From positions 205-42,367 of the forward strand of contig NZ_LUUB01000062.1 in the NCBI RefSeq assembly GCF_001641635.1: DNA of 42,163 nt. Direction: 5' to 3'. The notes under the pieces are model-generated. The model saw nothing but the letters and a program-made list of their open reading frames with translations, searched no databases and was not told where the DNA came from. This stretch comes from Bradyrhizobium centrolobii. Lineage in GTDB: Bacteria > Pseudomonadota > Alphaproteobacteria > Rhizobiales > Xanthobacteraceae. Both the position numbers and the translations under genes were made by a program. This document shows positions 40,772 through 42,163 of the stretch, piece by piece. Every line of letters starts with the position of its first letter. Positions within the stretch are counted from its first letter, which is position 1.

Positions 40772-41299
40772 ATGACCGCGCTCCCGATTCGCCAGCCCGT
40801 TCGCATCATCGGCATCGACCCCGGCCTGCGCCGCACCGGCTGGGGCGTGATCGAGGCCGAAGGCAATCGTCTCGTCTATGTCGCCTGCGGCTCGGTGGAA
40901 CCGCCGGACGGGCTGCCGCTGTCGAGCCGGCTGCTCGCGATCCATGAGGGGCTCGCCGCGGTCTTGTCCGACCACAAGCCGATGGAAGCCGCGGTCGAGC
41001 AGACTTTTGTGAACAAGGACGGCGTTGCGACGCTGAAGCTCGGCCAGGCCCGCGGTGTCGCCATGCTCGCGCCCGCGATGTTCGGTATCACGGTCGCCGA
41101 ATACGCGCCGAACCAGGTGAAGAAGACCGTCGTCGGCGCCGGCCACGCCGACAAACAACAGATCGCGATGATGCTGAAGATATTGCTGCCGAAAGCCGAG
41201 CCGCCATCAGCGGATGCCGCCGACGCGCTCGCCATCGCCATCACCCACGCCCATCACCGCCAGAGCACGGCGCTAAGGCTGAAGGTGGTGGGGATTTAA
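40772..41299 (+). CDS. ruvC: Holliday junction resolvase RuvC
   Basis: A 175-residue endonuclease that cuts Holliday junctions symmetrically at the end of recombination. The acidic catalytic residues are in IGIDPGLRRTGWG, AVEQTFVNKD and SADAADALAIAITHAHH. The ATG at 40772 (MTALPIRQPVRIIGIDPG) matches the family start; the frame is open upstream to 40544, but that part reads through the family D repeat. It is followed by ruvA, with which it forms the RuvABC pathway; ruvB is expected just past the window. Confidence 0.96.
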   Translation: MTALPIRQPVRIIGIDPGLRRTGWGVIEAEGNRLVYVACGSVEPPDGLPLSSRLLAIHEGLAAVLSDHKPMEAAVEQTFVNKDGVATLKLGQARGVAMLAPAMFGITVAEYAPNQVKKTVVGAGHADKQQIAMMLKILLPKAEPPSADAADALAIAITHAHHRQSTALRLKVVGI

Positions 41300-41337
41300 T
41301 GGTGTGGGGCACGTCATGAGCCACAGGCACATACTTC

Positions 41338-41451
41338 TCCCTCCCCCCTTGCGGGGGAGGGCCGGGGAGGGGGGTAGCCCCGGGCGCCGGCGCTCGCGGC
41401 TGACCCCTCTCCCGGCGCTACGCGCCGACCTCCCCCGCAAGGGGGGAGGTG
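41338..41451. repeat. Family C palindromic repeat
   Basis: CTCCCTCCCCCCTTGCGGGG opposite CCCCCGCAAGGGGGGAGG, with GGCGCTACGCGCC between. It fills nearly the whole ruvC-ruvA spacer. Confidence 0.85.
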
Positions 41452-41470
41452 ACGAGGGGAACGCGACACG

Positions 41471-42088
41471 ATGATCGGCAAGCTCAAGGGCCTTATCGAC
41501 TCCTATGGCGAGGAGTTCGTCATCCTCGACGTCGGCGGCGTCGGTTATCAGGTGCATTGCTCGTCGCGCACGCTGCAACATCTGCCGTCGCCGGGCGAAG
41601 CCGCGGTGCTGTCGATCGAGACCTATGTCCGCGAGGACCAGATAAAGCTGTTCGGCTTCCGCTCTGATCAGGAGCGCGAATGGTTTCGCCTGCTCCAGAC
41701 CGTGCAGGGCGTCGGCGCCAAGGTCGCGCTGGCCGTGCTCGGCACGCTGTCGCCGGCCGATCTCGCCAACGCCATCGCGCTGCGCGACAAGGCGGCGGTG
41801 TCGCGCACGCCCGGCGTCGGCCCCAAGGTCGCCGAGCGCATCGTCACCGAATTGAAGGACAAGGCGCCGGCCTTCGCCAATGTCGATCCCGCCGTCGTGC
41901 ATCTCGCCGGCGCCGTCGACGACCAGCGCGCGCCGCGCCCCGTGGCGGATGCGATCTCCGCGCTCGTCAATCTCGGCTACGGCCAGCCGCAGGCGGCCGC
42001 GGCCATCGCGTCGGCTTCGCGCAGCGCCGGTGAGAATGCCGAGACGGCGCAACTCATTCGCCTCGGCTTGAAGGAGCTCGCGAAGTGA
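41471..42088 (+). CDS. ruvA: Holliday junction branch-migration protein RuvA
   Basis: A 205-residue DNA-binding protein that forms a tetramer on four-way junctions and loads the RuvB motor. The N-terminal OB fold (MIGKLKGLIDSYGEEFVILDVGGVGYQVHCS) and the two helix-hairpin-helix motifs (VQGVGAKVALAVL, TPGVGPKVAERIVTELKD) are clear. The C-terminal domain (about 155-205, LGYGQPQAAAAIASAS) contacts RuvB. It is the last complete gene; the family C repeat that begins at 42130 again separates it from the expected ruvB. Confidence 0.96.
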   Translation: MIGKLKGLIDSYGEEFVILDVGGVGYQVHCSSRTLQHLPSPGEAAVLSIETYVREDQIKLFGFRSDQEREWFRLLQTVQGVGAKVALAVLGTLSPADLANAIALRDKAAVSRTPGVGPKVAERIVTELKDKAPAFANVDPAVVHLAGAVDDQRAPRPVADAISALVNLGYGQPQAAAAIASASRSAGENAETAQLIRLGLKELAK

Positions 42089-42129
42089 GCGAGTTCTCCA
42101 TCATCGCTCTTGCCGCGCGCCTATCTGCG

Positions 42130-42163
42130 CTCCCTCCCCCCTTGCGGGGGAGGGTTGGGGAGG
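42130..42163. repeat. Family C repeat, cut by the window end
   Basis: CTCCCTCCCCCCTTGCGGGG followed by GGAGGGTTGGGGAGG matches the left arm of the 41338 copy. The rest lies outside the window. Confidence 0.75.

Noticed and set aside
2264..42163. CRISPR array
   Set aside because: The repeats are dispersed singly, are palindromic over 70-150 bases, and belong to different families. There is no regular short repeat-spacer series and no cas gene.

Overview
The window is GC-rich alphaproteobacterial chromosome, most likely Bradyrhizobium or a close relative (Nitrobacteraceae). This rests on gene content and order: an RcdA/DUF1465 protein, a DUF1192 protein, DUF4164-zapA followed by a 6S-like RNA and 5-formyl-THF cyclo-ligase, a tkt-gap-pgk-fba cluster, and yebC-ruvC-ruvA. 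It also rests on dense intergenic palindromic repeats. It is mostly core genome. The only mobile gene is the 5' end of an IS110-family transposase at the left edge.

Layout. 1-290: IS110-type transposase start, its leader, and the repeat half it interrupts. 341-6421: diguanylate cyclase, DUF7662 protein, a membrane GGDEF-EAL protein with an intact EAL site and a degenerate GGDEF site, and a quinone oxidoreductase. 6537-8331: DUF1192 protein, a candidate small RNA ending in a strong terminator, rcdA, and rpmE (convergent with rcdA over a bidirectional terminator). 8533-10383: ABC exporter. 10802-13561: GNAT acetyltransferase and a MotA/MotB-like stator pair not linked to flagellar genes. 14293-18654: RND efflux adaptor and pump. 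18787-21704: inositol-phosphatase-family enzyme, Sel1-repeat protein and ThiE-like protein. 21707-28614: carbon-metabolism cluster (class I aldolase, class II aldolase, pgk, gap, tkt), all on the minus strand. 28974-31695: DUF4164, zapA, 6S-like RNA, 5-formyl-THF cyclo-ligase and a YmdB-type phosphoesterase. 31893-35883: three-subunit molybdenum hydroxylase (2Fe-2S subunit, molybdopterin subunit, triheme cytochrome c). 36220-39540: two paralogous soluble chemoreceptor-like proteins sharing a C-terminal module, one with a PilZ-like insert. 39753-42088: yebC, ruvC, ruvA.

Themes. Cyclic-di-GMP signalling recurs: one active-looking cyclase, one active-looking phosphodiesterase and one possible PilZ receptor. 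The metabolic block covers the triose/pentose part of glycolysis, gluconeogenesis and the Calvin cycle, and encodes both mechanistic classes of fructose-bisphosphate aldolase next to each other. At least seven families of palindromic repeats (called A to G below) fill the spacers, including spacers between genes that look like operon partners. None was seen inside a coding region.

I see no CRISPR array, prophage, tRNA or rRNA, and no clear defence island. The observations most worth following up are the IS110 insertion into a repeat with a ribosome-site-sequestering stem, the small-RNA candidate with an exposed anti-Shine-Dalgarno loop, and the paired soluble receptors.
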